This document shows, piece by piece, positions 37,237 to 45,692 of a stretch of 64,000 bases of DNA. A program made the position numbers and the translations under genes. Within the stretch, counting starts at the first letter, position 1, and the number at the start of each line of letters is the position of its first letter. Under the pieces are notes generated by a model that ran no database searches, was not told where the DNA came from, and was given only the letters and a program-made list of their open reading frames with translations. Source of the DNA: AC-37 sp036389835 (GTDB taxonomy: Bacteria; Actinomycetota; Thermoleophilia; Solirubrobacterales; Thermoleophilaceae); contig DASVWC010000076.1 of NCBI GenBank assembly GCA_036389835.1, forward strand, positions 1 to 64,000, read 5' to 3'.

Positions 37237-37953
37237 GTGAACCGGGCCCTGTCCGAGGGGCGGAAGGCCTTCGCCAAGCGTCTCGCCGGTATCGAGAGCG
37301 GCGCCGAGTGCGACCGCCTGGCGCCGCAGCTCTCCGCGCTAGCCGACGGCGAGCCGAGCGCCGAGAACATGTCCCTGCTGCGACCGCACCTGCGCACGTG
37401 CCTGGCCTGCCGGGCGCGGCTGCGCGAGTATCGGACGGTGCCGGCGAGGGTGGCGGCGGTCGCGCCGCCGGTCGCGGTCGGCTGCTCGCTCCTCGACTCG
37501 GCGCGCTACCTCCTCGACGCGGTCTCCGGCTGGCTGTCCGCGCGTGCCCCGGGCCTCGCAGCGCGCTGGCAGCAGGCGACCGAGCTGGCCACGGCGCACA
37601 AGGCCGCGGCAGTCGTCGCCTCGGCGGCCGTCCTGGGCGGCGGCGGCGCAGCCACCGTGGCCGGCGTCGACGGCGGCGATCACCCGGCCGCAGTCCGGCC
37701 GACAGCCGGCAGCTCAGTCGTGCCGTCCGCGCCGGCACCGACCGGCAACAAGGGCGCCGAGCCGCGCAACACCACGGCCCCGGGCGGCGGCGCCACGGGA
37801 CAGGCGGCGCCGAGGGACGAGACGGCACCCGCGGATCGCGATCCCGCACCCACCGGGCGGCCGGCTGGCGAATCGAGCGAGCCGACCGCGCCGACGGGCG
37901 AGTTCAGACCCGACCCCCCGCCCGCCGAACCTGCCGCGCCGAAGCCCGAGTAG
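37237..37953 (+). CDS. Headless sigma/zinc-finger protein, copy 2, long intact frame
   Basis: 238 residues from GTG 37237. It starts within the sigma recognition helix (VNRALSEGRKAF) and keeps the whole remaining layout of the complete gene at 23512: GAECDRLAPQLSALADGE, the finger LRPHLRTCLACRARLREYR (H-x3-C-x2-C), a membrane helix (AAAVVASAAVLGGGGAATVAGV) and a Pro-rich tail ending PAAPKPE. Sigma region 2 and most of region 4 are absent. The open frame and intact finger mean it could still act as a membrane anti-sigma-like protein, or it may be a silent copy. Translation start at GTG 37237 is uncertain because the core upstream is in frame. Confidence 0.65.
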   Translation: MNRALSEGRKAFAKRLAGIESGAECDRLAPQLSALADGEPSAENMSLLRPHLRTCLACRARLREYRTVPARVAAVAPPVAVGCSLLDSARYLLDAVSGWLSARAPGLAARWQQATELATAHKAAAVVASAAVLGGGGAATVAGVDGGDHPAAVRPTAGSSVVPSAPAPTGNKGAEPRNTTAPGGGATGQAAPRDETAPADRDPAPTGRPAGESSEPTAPTGEFRPDPPPAEPAAPKPE

Positions 37954-38033
37954 CCCGCCCGCGCTGCCGGCTCAGAGCCGGAGGGCGGCGGCGAGTTCGC
38001 GCCCTAATGGCGCGACGGATCCCCAACCCGCCG

Positions 38034-40817
38034 TCAGCGGACCAGGCGGCCCGCCGGCGCCTTGAGGGTCCAAGTCCGCCTCTCCTTGACGCCGCGCACT
38101 CTTATCGTGCCCTTCGACGCCTTGAAGAAGGTCCCCTTGCAGCGCTCGACGGTGCGCCACGTCGCCATTCTCGCCGGCTGCGCGCTCGCGGCCCACCCGT
38201 GCTTGCCGTCCGTCCGCCAGCGCCCGCGACCGCCACCCGCGACGGAGCCGCCGTCGCGCGGCCTCTTCGACTTGCACAGGCGCGGCGCGGCAACGCTGAG
38301 CTTCAAGCGCGTCTCGAGGGAGCCCTTGACCTGGGACACCCTGAACGCGCCGCCACGGAAGCTGGCGTGCTGAACGCCGCCGACCAGGTCGGACGCGGCC
38401 GTGACGGTCGCGGTGCCGGCCTTCGTGTCGATCAGGCAGCCGAGCGGGAAGCGCGTCGGCTCGGTCACGCGCTGCTTGCGCTCGCGCCCGCACGTGACGT
38501 GGACGGTGTCCTTCACCTTCGTGGGCGTGACGACGACCGACTTCATCGCGACCGGGACGACCGGCGGCGGCGGCGGCTTCGGCGGGTCGGTCAGCAGGAG
38601 GGCGACGATGCCAGCCGGTGATTCGTTCTGCCGGTGCGTGGCCACGGCCAGGTCGAGCCGCCCGTCCCCGTCCAGGTGAGCCGCGGCCAGGTCCACCGGA
38701 TCGTCCTGTGGGAAGTCGACGCTTCCGACGACGAACCGGGCGGGCGGCCCGAACCCTCCCTGGCCGTCCCCGAGCATGATCTCGACGCGCGGTTCGCCCC
38801 GACCATCGACGGCCAGCGCGAGATCGGGATGGCCGTCGCGGTTGAAGTCCGCCACCTCAATCGCGGTGGGCCAATCCACCGGCGCGGACGACGGCTGCCC
38901 GAAGCCCCCGGCTCCGTCGCCGAGCCACACCCGGATCTCATGCGTCTGGATCACCACGACGTCGTCGTTCTTGTCGCCGTTGAGGTCGGCGGTCGCGATT
39001 TCGCCCGCCCAGTTGTCGCCGCTCCTGGGCCCAAGGGTGGTCTCGCCGAAGCCGCCCGTGCGGTCGCCGAGAAGCACCGACGCGTACGAACCGGCGCTGA
39101 AGGTGACGTTGGTCACCGCCAGGTCGTCGGTGCCGTCGTTGTTGAAGTCGGCGGTGGCGATGTCGCTTGGGAAGTGCCCCGCCGAGACCCTGCTCGCAGG
39201 TCCGAAGGCGCCGCCGCCGGTTCCGAGAAAGACCGAGACCGCGTACGTGCCGACGGATGCGAGGTCCAGGTTCCCGTTGCCGTCGAAGTTCCCGGCGGCG
39301 ACGGCCTGGACGTTTCCCTCTGCCGGGTAGGGGGACGCCGGCGCGAACACCCCACCGCCGGCCGCGAGCAGGACCGAGAGGTCGCTCGAGTCGTAGTTGC
39401 CCGTCACGAGGTCGGGCCTTCCGTCCTGACTCAGCTCCGCGGCCAGTAGCGCAGTCGGCCGCGTCCCGGTGCCGAACGCCGTCGGCGCGCTGAAGCCGCC
39501 CGTCGCCTCCCCCCGCAGGACCGCGACCTGATTCGCCGCGCGGTCGGCGACGGCGATGTCCGGAAGCGAGTCATCGTCGAGGTTCGCGACCGCAATCGCC
39601 CTGGCACTCCTTCCGGCTGGGTAGGGCCGGTACGGAGCGAAGTGGCTCTCGCGAAGCCAGGCGGTCCGGTTGAGTAGGACTCCCAGTCCTCCGGGCGACT
39701 CCGCGCTCGCGACGGCGAGGTCGCGGCCGCCGTTTCCGTCGAAGTCGCCGGACACGACCGACAGGCTGCTGTGCCCCACCTGAAACGAAAACGGTTGGCT
39801 GAGGGGACCATTCGAGTTGTGGCCCCCCAGCAGCACCGACACGGCAGCGTCGCCCTGAGAGATGCTGGACACCGCGAGGTCGTCGACGCGGTCGCCGTCG
39901 AGGTCGTCCACGGCGACCGACCAGGGGAGCACGCCCGCATCCACGTCGATCCCGGGGTCGAACTCGCCGTTTCCCCTGCCGAGCATAATCGAGACGTTCC
40001 GCTGGTTATTGACGACGGCGATGTCCTCGTGGGCGTCCCCGTTGAGCTTGCCGACGGCCACGGAGCTCGCCGCCTTGGTGTGCACTCTCGTCGCCGGCGC
40101 GAAGCCGCCGCTCCCGCTGCCACGGAGGACGTAGACGCCCTCCTTGAGGGTGCCCACGACCAGGTCGGTCTCGTCGCCCTTGTCGAAGTGACCGACAGCG
40201 ACCGAGGCCGGGTACTCGCCGACGGCGAAGTGCGCGGGCGCCACCTTCGGACGTACGCCGAGGCCGCCGAACTGGCCGATGACGCCCCCCGCCCCGTCGC
40301 CGAGCAGGATCGTGACGGATTTCTCGTTGTAGTTCGTGACCGCCAGGTCCCGGTTGCGATCGCCGTTGAAGCGCCCGGCCGCGAGACCCCATGGGCCGTC
40401 ACCCCCGTAGAAGTGGCGCGCGGGGCCGAACTCGCCGGAGCCGTTGCCCACGCTGATGCTCACGCGGTGAGCGTGGTAATTCGCGACCACGAGGTCGGGG
40501 ACGTCGTCGTTGGTCAGGTCGGTGAGCAGGACGGCGAACGGAGCGGACAGCGTGTCGTAATCCGTGCGCGGACCAAAGCCGCCCTCCGTGGCGAGCTGCA
40601 CGCTGACCTTGGCGTTGTCGTGGCCGACCACCAGGTCGTCCCTGCCGTCGCCATTGAGATCGCCCTCGTCTGCCGACAGCGACGTCCAACCCTCATCGGC
40701 GGGCAGGTGCACGACAGGCTCGAAGCTCACCGCGGAGGCGGACGGCGCCGCAGAGGATGTCATGACCGCCGCTGCCATTGCCACGGCGGCGAGGCAGCAA
40801 ATCCGCCTGGGGCACAC
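38034..40817 (-). CDS. Secreted FG-GAP/VCBS repeat protein
   Basis: About 927 residues from GTG 40817 (TTG 40850 would add 11). Signal peptide to about residue 29. The body is at least ten FG-GAP repeats, each with a calcium-type DxNxDGxxD motif (DLNGDGRDDLVV, DFNNDGTDDLAV, DLNGDKNDDVVV, DFNRDGHPDLAL) and folds as a beta-propeller of the integrin-alpha type. After about residue 770 a separate C-terminal domain has paired Cys (VTCGRE, GCLID, RLCKSK, ERCKGT) and many Arg/Lys; the same domain end is common in secreted proteins of this group of bacteria. Probably a surface adhesion or polysaccharide-binding protein. Convergent with copy 2. Confidence 0.88.
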   Translation of the reverse strand: MCPRRICCLAAVAMAAAVMTSSAAPSASAVSFEPVVHLPADEGWTSLSADEGDLNGDGRDDLVVGHDNAKVSVQLATEGGFGPRTDYDTLSAPFAVLLTDLTNDDVPDLVVANYHAHRVSISVGNGSGEFGPARHFYGGDGPWGLAAGRFNGDRNRDLAVTNYNEKSVTILLGDGAGGVIGQFGGLGVRPKVAPAHFAVGEYPASVAVGHFDKGDETDLVVGTLKEGVYVLRGSGSGGFAPATRVHTKAASSVAVGKLNGDAHEDIAVVNNQRNVSIMLGRGNGEFDPGIDVDAGVLPWSVAVDDLDGDRVDDLAVSSISQGDAAVSVLLGGHNSNGPLSQPFSFQVGHSSLSVVSGDFDGNGGRDLAVASAESPGGLGVLLNRTAWLRESHFAPYRPYPAGRSARAIAVANLDDDSLPDIAVADRAANQVAVLRGEATGGFSAPTAFGTGTRPTALLAAELSQDGRPDLVTGNYDSSDLSVLLAAGGGVFAPASPYPAEGNVQAVAAGNFDGNGNLDLASVGTYAVSVFLGTGGGAFGPASRVSAGHFPSDIATADFNNDGTDDLAVTNVTFSAGSYASVLLGDRTGGFGETTLGPRSGDNWAGEIATADLNGDKNDDVVVIQTHEIRVWLGDGAGGFGQPSSAPVDWPTAIEVADFNRDGHPDLALAVDGRGEPRVEIMLGDGQGGFGPPARFVVGSVDFPQDDPVDLAAAHLDGDGRLDLAVATHRQNESPAGIVALLLTDPPKPPPPPVVPVAMKSVVVTPTKVKDTVHVTCGRERKQRVTEPTRFPLGCLIDTKAGTATVTAASDLVGGVQHASFRGGAFRVSQVKGSLETRLKLSVAAPRLCKSKRPRDGGSVAGGGRGRWRTDGKHGWAASAQPARMATWRTVERCKGTFFKASKGTIRVRGVKERRTWTLKAPAGRLVR

Positions 40818-40946
40818 CTGGGGCGACCATAACGTTGCCGAATGCGCCAAGTCAATCCCCGCGCTGGGGTAAAGCGCGCGGACCTCGCGTCAGCCCTCGA
40901 CGCCGGGAGGAGACTTCTCCCCACTGCGTCGGGAGGTTTTTGGACC

Positions 40947-40970
40947 GGCTTTTCCGGACGCTACACCAAG
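40947..40970 (+). repeat. Recurrent core, copy 5
   Basis: Exact CTACACC form (GGCTTTTCCGGACG, CTACACCAAG), encoding GFSGRYTK, followed by LNRCPSEGRKAF of the sigma gene. Confidence 0.9.
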
Positions 40971-41150
40971 CTCAATCGATGCCCGTCCGAGGGGCGGAAG
41001 GCGTTCGCCACGAGGCTCGCAGGGATCGAGTCGCGCGCGGAGTGCGAGCGGCTGGCGCCGCTCCTCTCCGCGCTCGTCAACGGCGAGGCGGGCGCCGACG
41101 AGCCCATGCGGCTCGCCGGTGTCCCGACCCATACCACTTTCGGTGATTGA
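40947..41150 (+). pseudogene. Headless sigma/zinc-finger gene, copy 3, short
   Basis: The core is followed in frame by LNRCPSEGRKAFATRLAGIES and AECERLAPLLSALVNGEAG, then stops at 41150, before the zinc finger, with an unrelated end (MRLAGVPTHTTFGD). It retains about 60 codons of similarity to residues 160-205 of the complete gene. Both ends are broken, so it is a remnant. Confidence 0.75.
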
Positions 41151-41270
41151 CCAGTGCCGACCGCCCGGCGATAGTACATCCGCGCGGTGAACGTACGGGC
41201 GCTCGGAATCGCCACCCGCTCGCCCGAGATCCGCACCGAAACTGCTGTGCTGAGCGTTGGAGGAGGCGTT

Positions 41271-41594
41271 ATGGCGACGCAGCCAATACCTGCGCCGATT
41301 CGCGAGGGCTACGACGCAGCTCTCGAGCGGGTAACGAGAGCCGGTCTCTTCGATGGCGGGTTGCCCGAAGAGGCGAAGCAAGCTGCGCGGTTAACACTCG
41401 AGGAAGGGTGGACCGCGCTCGGCGGCGATGAACCCGACCGATACGTCGCTCTCTACTCCGAGGTGGTGGCCGTCGGAGCGTTCGCCCGAGTGCGCTACGG
41501 GGAACAGCCCCTGAACAGCCGCGAACTCATGGCGCTGCACGAGGTGCTCGCTCCCTTGCTGAACAGCTGGGTACACCGTCATGGCGGACCCTGA
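41271..41594 (+). CDS. Unknown soluble protein, 107 residues
   Basis: ATG 41271 is preceded by a good Shine-Dalgarno GGAGGAGG at 4-11 bases distance, which decided it over the upstream in-frame start at 41187. The protein is alpha-helical, with an EGYDAALERV segment, EEAKQAARLTLEEGW and YVALYSEVVAVGAFARV. No family is recognised. It overlaps the next gene by 14 nt, so the two form a pair. Lower G/C bias than the polysaccharide genes suggests transfer. Confidence 0.65.
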   Translation: MATQPIPAPIREGYDAALERVTRAGLFDGGLPEEAKQAARLTLEEGWTALGGDEPDRYVALYSEVVAVGAFARVRYGEQPLNSRELMALHEVLAPLLNSWVHRHGGP

Positions 41595-41964
41595 GACATT
41601 CGCCTCGCGGCGAGCCGACTACGAGAACTTCGCGCAGCGTTCACAGTGGCTCGCGGGGGGCGTCGTCGCCGTCCTCGCTGTTGCGGCACAGCTTTTCCAG
41701 CACGGCAGCCACGTACTTGGGGCAGCCTTGTTGACGTCAGCACTTCTCGCCGGCGCTTCTTCGGCGTACGCCCGTGTCGAATTCGCATGGGCTATCTCAG
41801 AGCTTGAGCTGGCCCGCCAACGGGAGAACGCAGACATTGCCGCGTCGCTCCGGTCGACGCCGGCATGGCCCACGCGAGCCGAAAATCTCATGGTTGTCGC
41901 CCTTGTGCTGCTTGCCCTTGCTGGGGCTCTGCTCATCATCTTTGTGTGGGAGATCGCGCTATAG
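41581..41964 (+). CDS. Unknown three-helix membrane protein, 127 residues
   Basis: Start ATG 41581 lies inside the last codons of the preceding gene. Three hydrophobic segments: about residues 23-40 (LAGGVVAVLAVAAQLF), 46-63 (VLGAALLTSALLAGASSAY) and 104-124 (LMVVALVLLALAGALLIIFV). Between the second and third there is a polar helix (ISELELARQRENADIAASL). The layout of paired helices, soluble helix and a last helix resembles small SLATT-like effectors, but no signature proves it. With the soluble partner it may be a toxin-antitoxin-like or effector pair; that is inference. Confidence 0.6.
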   Translation: MADPETFASRRADYENFAQRSQWLAGGVVAVLAVAAQLFQHGSHVLGAALLTSALLAGASSAYARVEFAWAISELELARQRENADIAASLRSTPAWPTRAENLMVVALVLLALAGALLIIFVWEIAL

Positions 41965-42049
41965 GTGATCGCGCAGCCGCTGGTCACTGGCCATCGACGC
42001 GTGCATCGAGCAACGTCATCCGAGGGACGAATGGCGGGAAGCGCCGAGC

Positions 42050-42340
42050 CTAGGAGACCCTAAACCCGGCGGACTCGAGTAGCTCGACCGCCTGGGACTG
42101 CTGTTCCTTCGGCACCCACAGGGAGATGAACGACTGGGAGGGTCCGTTGACTGTCTGAGCCATGTAGAGGTTCAGGTGTGGCAGCGTCGTGCCCCCGGGC
42201 AAGCTGGTCTCACCTTCGGCCAGCCTGCTCTGGATCTCCTGGAGCTGACGCTCCTCCGGGCTGCCCGGTCGCGCGTCGGTGGTGAAGCGCACACCTGGTA
42301 CGTCAGAGATCGTCTCGTCCTGCACTGTTGCACTCGGCAT
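42050..42340 (-). CDS. Unknown small protein, 96 residues
   Basis: An intact frame with good codon bias. The protein starts MPSATVQDETISDVPGV and ends EQQSQAVELLESAGFRVS, with an alternating strand-helix pattern (LNLYMAQTVNG, SFISLWVPKE). The family is not recognised. It is convergent with the 41581 gene and stands between core copies 5 and 6, so it may belong to the same inserted block. Confidence 0.6.
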   Translation of the reverse strand: MPSATVQDETISDVPGVRFTTDARPGSPEERQLQEIQSRLAEGETSLPGGTTLPHLNLYMAQTVNGPSQSFISLWVPKEQQSQAVELLESAGFRVS

Positions 42341-42434
42341 GCGGCTCGCTCGTTCGTTGACCGTGCACGTCAGTATGCACCTAGTGGCTGCTCGGCAACA
42401 TCCCCGCGAAGGGTGGATTACCGCAGCAGCGCTC

Positions 42435-42458
42435 GGCTTTTCGGGACGTCACACGAAG
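42435..42458 (+). repeat. Recurrent core, copy 6, nearly alone
   Basis: GGCTTTTCGGGACG then TCACACGAAG, one change in the left half. Only about 17 further bases (GAAAGAGCCCTGAACGG) resemble the sigma gene, reading ERALNGR for VNRALSEGR, before similarity ends. Confidence 0.8.
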
Positions 42459-42549
42459 GAAAGAGCCCTGAACGGCCGCCCTAGCGGTACGGCCCACGTC
42501 ACGCGTTCGGACCGGCGAGGCTGCTTCCAAGCGGGCGCGTTTCGACCTT

Positions 42550-42732
42550 TCAGATCCGCCACCGCGCCCTGGCGCTCGAGACCAGCGCACCGAGCAGCTC
42601 GGAATAATCGAGTCCCGCCGCGCGCGCTGCTTTGCAGAGGTCTCCGATCTCTGGGTGGAGGTGTGGCAACGGGTTAACCTCCAGCACGTGTGGCCGCCCG
42701 GCCTCTTCTACGCGAGCGCGGACTGCCAAATG
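42550..42732 (-). pseudogene. C-terminal fragment of a D-Ala-D-Ala ligase-like ATP-grasp enzyme
   Basis: The last 55-60 codons before the stop at 42550 encode EEAGRPHVLEVNPLPHLHPE followed by IGDLCKAARAAGLDYSELLGAL. The EVNPLP-HPE motif, with the metal-binding Glu and Asn, is the end of the ATP-grasp domain of D-alanine-D-alanine ligase-like proteins. Upstream the frame loses all similarity, so the rest of the gene is missing. A remnant. Confidence 0.7.
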
Positions 42733-43171
42733 GTACGACCTGACCCGGCAAGCAGACTGTCCCCTCGGTACGGACACGAATAGCGTTGTCAGCGGCACTC
42801 TAAACCAGGGAGCACCCCGCCGGCGGTCATAGCAACGCCGCGGTGCGCGGGTAGCATCGGGGCCGGGCACATCGTGTCCGGCACAGCCGCCTTGGCCAGC
42901 ACCGATCCAGCCGGCGCGGCGATGGTGATGACCCGCGCCGGACCGGTCGTCTTTGAGTTTGGCACCCTCGCAACTGACGCCCAGAGAGGGGCCCCGAGGA
43001 TGACGACGCTCCTGCCACGGCGACGGTGGACCAGAGGGGCAGGGAGTCAATGTCGACAACACTGGGCTCGGCGAGGTCGTTGAGCCGACAGCGATCGGTA
43101 CACGTCGCGCCACGATTGTACTTTGAACGTGTACAGACCGTTTGCCAGCGCTTCGCCAGTGAGGCGCATTA

Positions 43172-43555
43172 ATGCTAGGGCCGATCATCATTGTGGGCCG
43201 CTGTCGGGCGTATACCTCAATGTACGCCAACGCGCGTCTGTACCGGGTGATTGGCACGACCCTGTTCTTCTCCGCAATCGACCAGGATTGGTCTGTTGGC
43301 GGGAGGGCGTGTGTAGCCAACGCGTCAGTGCGGTGCGGGTATTCTGGAACGCGCGGGTGGTGGAACACGGGTTATCACTGGTCGGCGTCGACCACTCGGT
43401 TTTATTACTTACAGGGAACGGATATGGATACGATGTTCTCAGCTACTAGTTGCCGACCGACGGGGACGCCGGCCCCGTCGGCTCCGGTAAGATCGCGAAG
43501 GTGGAGGCGAGCGGCGACCAAGCGGGGGCGCCCACGCAGCGGCTGCTGCGGCTGA
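43172..43555 (+). CDS. Doubtful ORF in a region of lower G/C
   Basis: The 43.1-43.45 kb stretch is clearly less GC-rich than its surroundings. The frame encodes a Trp/Tyr-rich peptide with natural-looking composition (YANARLYRVIGTTLFFSAID, GWWNTGYHWSASTTRFYY), but beyond about 43450 it becomes an Arg/Ala shadow of the next gene. A competing frame (43123-43449) is open too. It may be the 3' end of a foreign gene. The family is not recognised. Confidence 0.3.
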   Translation: MLGPIIIVGRCRAYTSMYANARLYRVIGTTLFFSAIDQDWSVGGRACVANASVRCGYSGTRGWWNTGYHWSASTTRFYYLQGTDMDTMFSATSCRPTGTPAPSAPVRSRRWRRAATKRGRPRSGCCG

Positions 43556-43938
43556 TCTTTTCGCTCCAGGGCGGAACGATCGTCGTCGCGGACCAGCACG
43601 TGGTCGAGATGGTCGCGCCGGCGGGCGACCCGGTCGTGGGCTTTGAGGGACAAACGGGCTTCTGGTACGAGGTCCGCAACGCCGCCGAGCAGGTCCTCTT
43701 CCGGCAGGTCGTGCACGACCCGATCCCGCGCAGCGCTGAGGTGTTCGGGAAGACACCCGAGGAGCCCCTCGCTCGCCTGCCCATGGCGGAGCCGAGCGGC
43801 GCGTTCACCGTGCTGCTGCCGCTGCCGGATGACGCCGACCACGTCGCGCTCGTCGGGACGCCGCTAGAGGAACTCACCGGGGTCGCGGCGGCGGCCGAGC
43901 TCGCGCGCTTCCCGATCCCAAAGGAGCTGCTTCCGTGA
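43501..43938 (+). CDS. Unknown protein encoded with an M64 peptidase
   Basis: About 145 residues from GTG 43501; a TTG at 43450 would give 162. The chain looks like a beta-rich domain (RLIFSLQGGTIVVADQHVVEM, FWYEVRNAAEQVLFRQVV, SGAFTVLLPLP). No family is recognised. Its stop overlaps the peptidase start as GTGA, so the two proteins are made together. Related gene pairs are known only as hypothetical plus M64; a partner or inhibitor role is possible. Confidence 0.65.
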   Translation: MEASGDQAGAPTQRLLRLIFSLQGGTIVVADQHVVEMVAPAGDPVVGFEGQTGFWYEVRNAAEQVLFRQVVHDPIPRSAEVFGKTPEEPLARLPMAEPSGAFTVLLPLPDDADHVALVGTPLEELTGVAAAAELARFPIPKELLP

Positions 43939-45107
43939 GCGTCACCGACGGGACGGTCGTCGGGACGGTCCAGATCCTCAACAATGGGCCGGCGACCCAC
44001 CGCTGGAACCTGGTCCTGATGGGGGACGGCTACCAGGCCGCCCAGCTCGGCAAGTTTGCGAACGATGCGCAGTCGTTCGTGAACACGCTCCTCGCGACAC
44101 CGCCGTTCGACACGTTCCGCAAGGCGATCAACGTCTTCCGGGTGGATGTGAGCTCCACCGACGCGGGCGCCGACGACCCCGTCGCGTGCGGCGGCACCGG
44201 CGCGACCGCGCGGACCTTCTTCGACGCGGCCTTCTGTAACAGCAACCTCCAGCGGCTGCTGACCGTCAACCAGACCACCGCGCTGACGGTGGCGTCCGCC
44301 CAGGTTCCGCAGTTCCACCAGGCGATGGTGATCGTGAACTCGACCGTCCCCGGCGGCTCGGGCGGCGCAGTGGCGACCTTCTCGACGGCGCCCGGCGCGG
44401 CCGAGATCGGGCTGCACGAGATGGGCCACAGCGCCTTCGGCCTGAGTGACGAGTACGAGTACTTCGTGGAGTGCGGGCGCGAGACCGACCGCAACCAGCA
44501 CCCGGCGCTCGAGCCGGCGGCCGAGAATGTCACGATCAACTCGAACCGGTCAACGATCAAGTGGCGCGACCTGGTCGCCGCGGCCACGCCGATGCCCACG
44601 ACGAGTAACCCCGACTGCACCAAGTGCGACACCCAGGCGAACCCGGTGTCCGCGACCACGGTCGGCGCGTTCGAGGGCGCCGACCATTTCCACTGCGGGG
44701 CGTTCAGGCCGCAGTTCAACTGCCGCATGCGGACGCTCGGGCAGCCGTTCTGCGCCGTCTGCCGGCGCAGAATCCACCGGGTCCTCTACCCGTACTTCCC
44801 CGGGCGCCGCGGCGGCGCCTACGAGGTGCGGGTTGAGCCGGGGAGCACCGGCATCGTCGCGCTGCCGCCGCCGAAGCTGACTGGCGTGATCCCGTTCGGA
44901 CGCGTATTCGTGTCGCTCGCGAGCGACTTCGAGGGGGCCTCCGTCCGCTTCGCGGTCGGGCGTCCGCCCGACCGCTGGCGGCTGTTCGACCCCCTCCAAG
45001 TCGGCGTCGGGCGCTCGTTCGTGATCGAGTGCCTGGACACCGACCAGATCGTCTCCGTCGTCCATCAAGCCGGCCGTCCCGTCGACGTGCTCGTCGAGTA
45101 CGACTGA
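43935..45107 (+). CDS. Peptidase M64 (IgA-peptidase family) zinc metallopeptidase
   Basis: 390 residues. The metal site is HEMGH at H161-E162-H165, followed by SAFGLSDEYEY with the third ligand near D172, typical of M64. N-terminal LVLMGDGYQAAQLGKFANDAQ and CGGTGATAR fit the family, and later cysteine pairs (CTKCDTQ, FCAVCRRR) could bind metal or form disulphides. After about residue 290 there is a C-terminal beta domain (VEPGSTGIVALPPP, IPFGRVFVSLASDFEG, TDQIVSVVHQ) that is repeated as a separate gene at 45123. No signal peptide is evident, so export, if any, is by another route. GTG 43935 decided by the overlap. Confidence 0.87.
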   Translation: MSVTDGTVVGTVQILNNGPATHRWNLVLMGDGYQAAQLGKFANDAQSFVNTLLATPPFDTFRKAINVFRVDVSSTDAGADDPVACGGTGATARTFFDAAFCNSNLQRLLTVNQTTALTVASAQVPQFHQAMVIVNSTVPGGSGGAVATFSTAPGAAEIGLHEMGHSAFGLSDEYEYFVECGRETDRNQHPALEPAAENVTINSNRSTIKWRDLVAAATPMPTTSNPDCTKCDTQANPVSATTVGAFEGADHFHCGAFRPQFNCRMRTLGQPFCAVCRRRIHRVLYPYFPGRRGGAYEVRVEPGSTGIVALPPPKLTGVIPFGRVFVSLASDFEGASVRFAVGRPPDRWRLFDPLQVGVGRSFVIECLDTDQIVSVVHQAGRPVDVLVEYD

Positions 45108-45122
45108 AGAAAGGAACCAGCG

Positions 45123-45422
45123 ATGCCCGGCGCCTACGCCACCCTCATCAGCCCCGGCACCACCGCGATCATCGCGCTGCCGCCGCCGCGTGGCTCGGGC
45201 GCGATCACCTTCGGTCGCGTCTTCGTCTCGTTCGCGAGCGACTTCGGGGGAGCCGTCGCCCGCCTGGCCATCGGCAGCCCGACGGCGGGCTGGCGCCTGA
45301 CCGAGAACGCGGCCGTCCCTGACGGTCGTGGGGTCGTCTTCGAGGCGCTGAACACGGACCAGATCGTCTCGGTCGTGCACCAGTCCGGCCAGCCCGTGTC
45401 CGTACTGGTGGAATGGGAGTAG
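45123..45422 (+). CDS. Stand-alone copy of the M64 C-terminal domain
   Basis: 99 residues starting MPGAYATLISPGTTAIIAL. It aligns along its whole length with residues about 290-390 of the neighbouring peptidase: shared LPPP, FGRVFVS-ASDF-G, TDQIVSVVHQ-G-PV-VLVE. ATG 45123 is preceded by a GAAAGGA Shine-Dalgarno-like site, 15 nt after the peptidase stop. It could be an immunity, chaperone or binding subunit that pairs with the peptidase domain; function unknown. Confidence 0.75.
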   Translation: MPGAYATLISPGTTAIIALPPPRGSGAITFGRVFVSFASDFGGAVARLAIGSPTAGWRLTENAAVPDGRGVVFEALNTDQIVSVVHQSGQPVSVLVEWE

Positions 45423-45692
45423 CGCCGCCGGACGGAGACCTTCAGGGTTCCTGGGCGGCGGAGCCCAACGCCGGAATGGTGCTCAGCCTGCCCCCGGGCT
45501 CTCGAGCCCGCGGGCAGCGGGGGGACCCCGGGTCGCCTCAGCTCCACGCCCCTTCTTTCGCCGCCCTTTGCGCGTCAAGCCGCGCGGCGGATCGATGTCG
45601 GCGGGCCGAGCTTGGTGCTGAGGCCGATTCGCGCGCTGGGCGAAGGTCGGCGGCATCCGGACCTTCCCCCACTCGAACCGGGTCCAGCCCGT

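Noticed and set aside
42550..43368. The full 272-codon - strand frame as a gene
   Set aside because: Only the last 55-60 codons show ATP-grasp similarity; the rest has no coding character.
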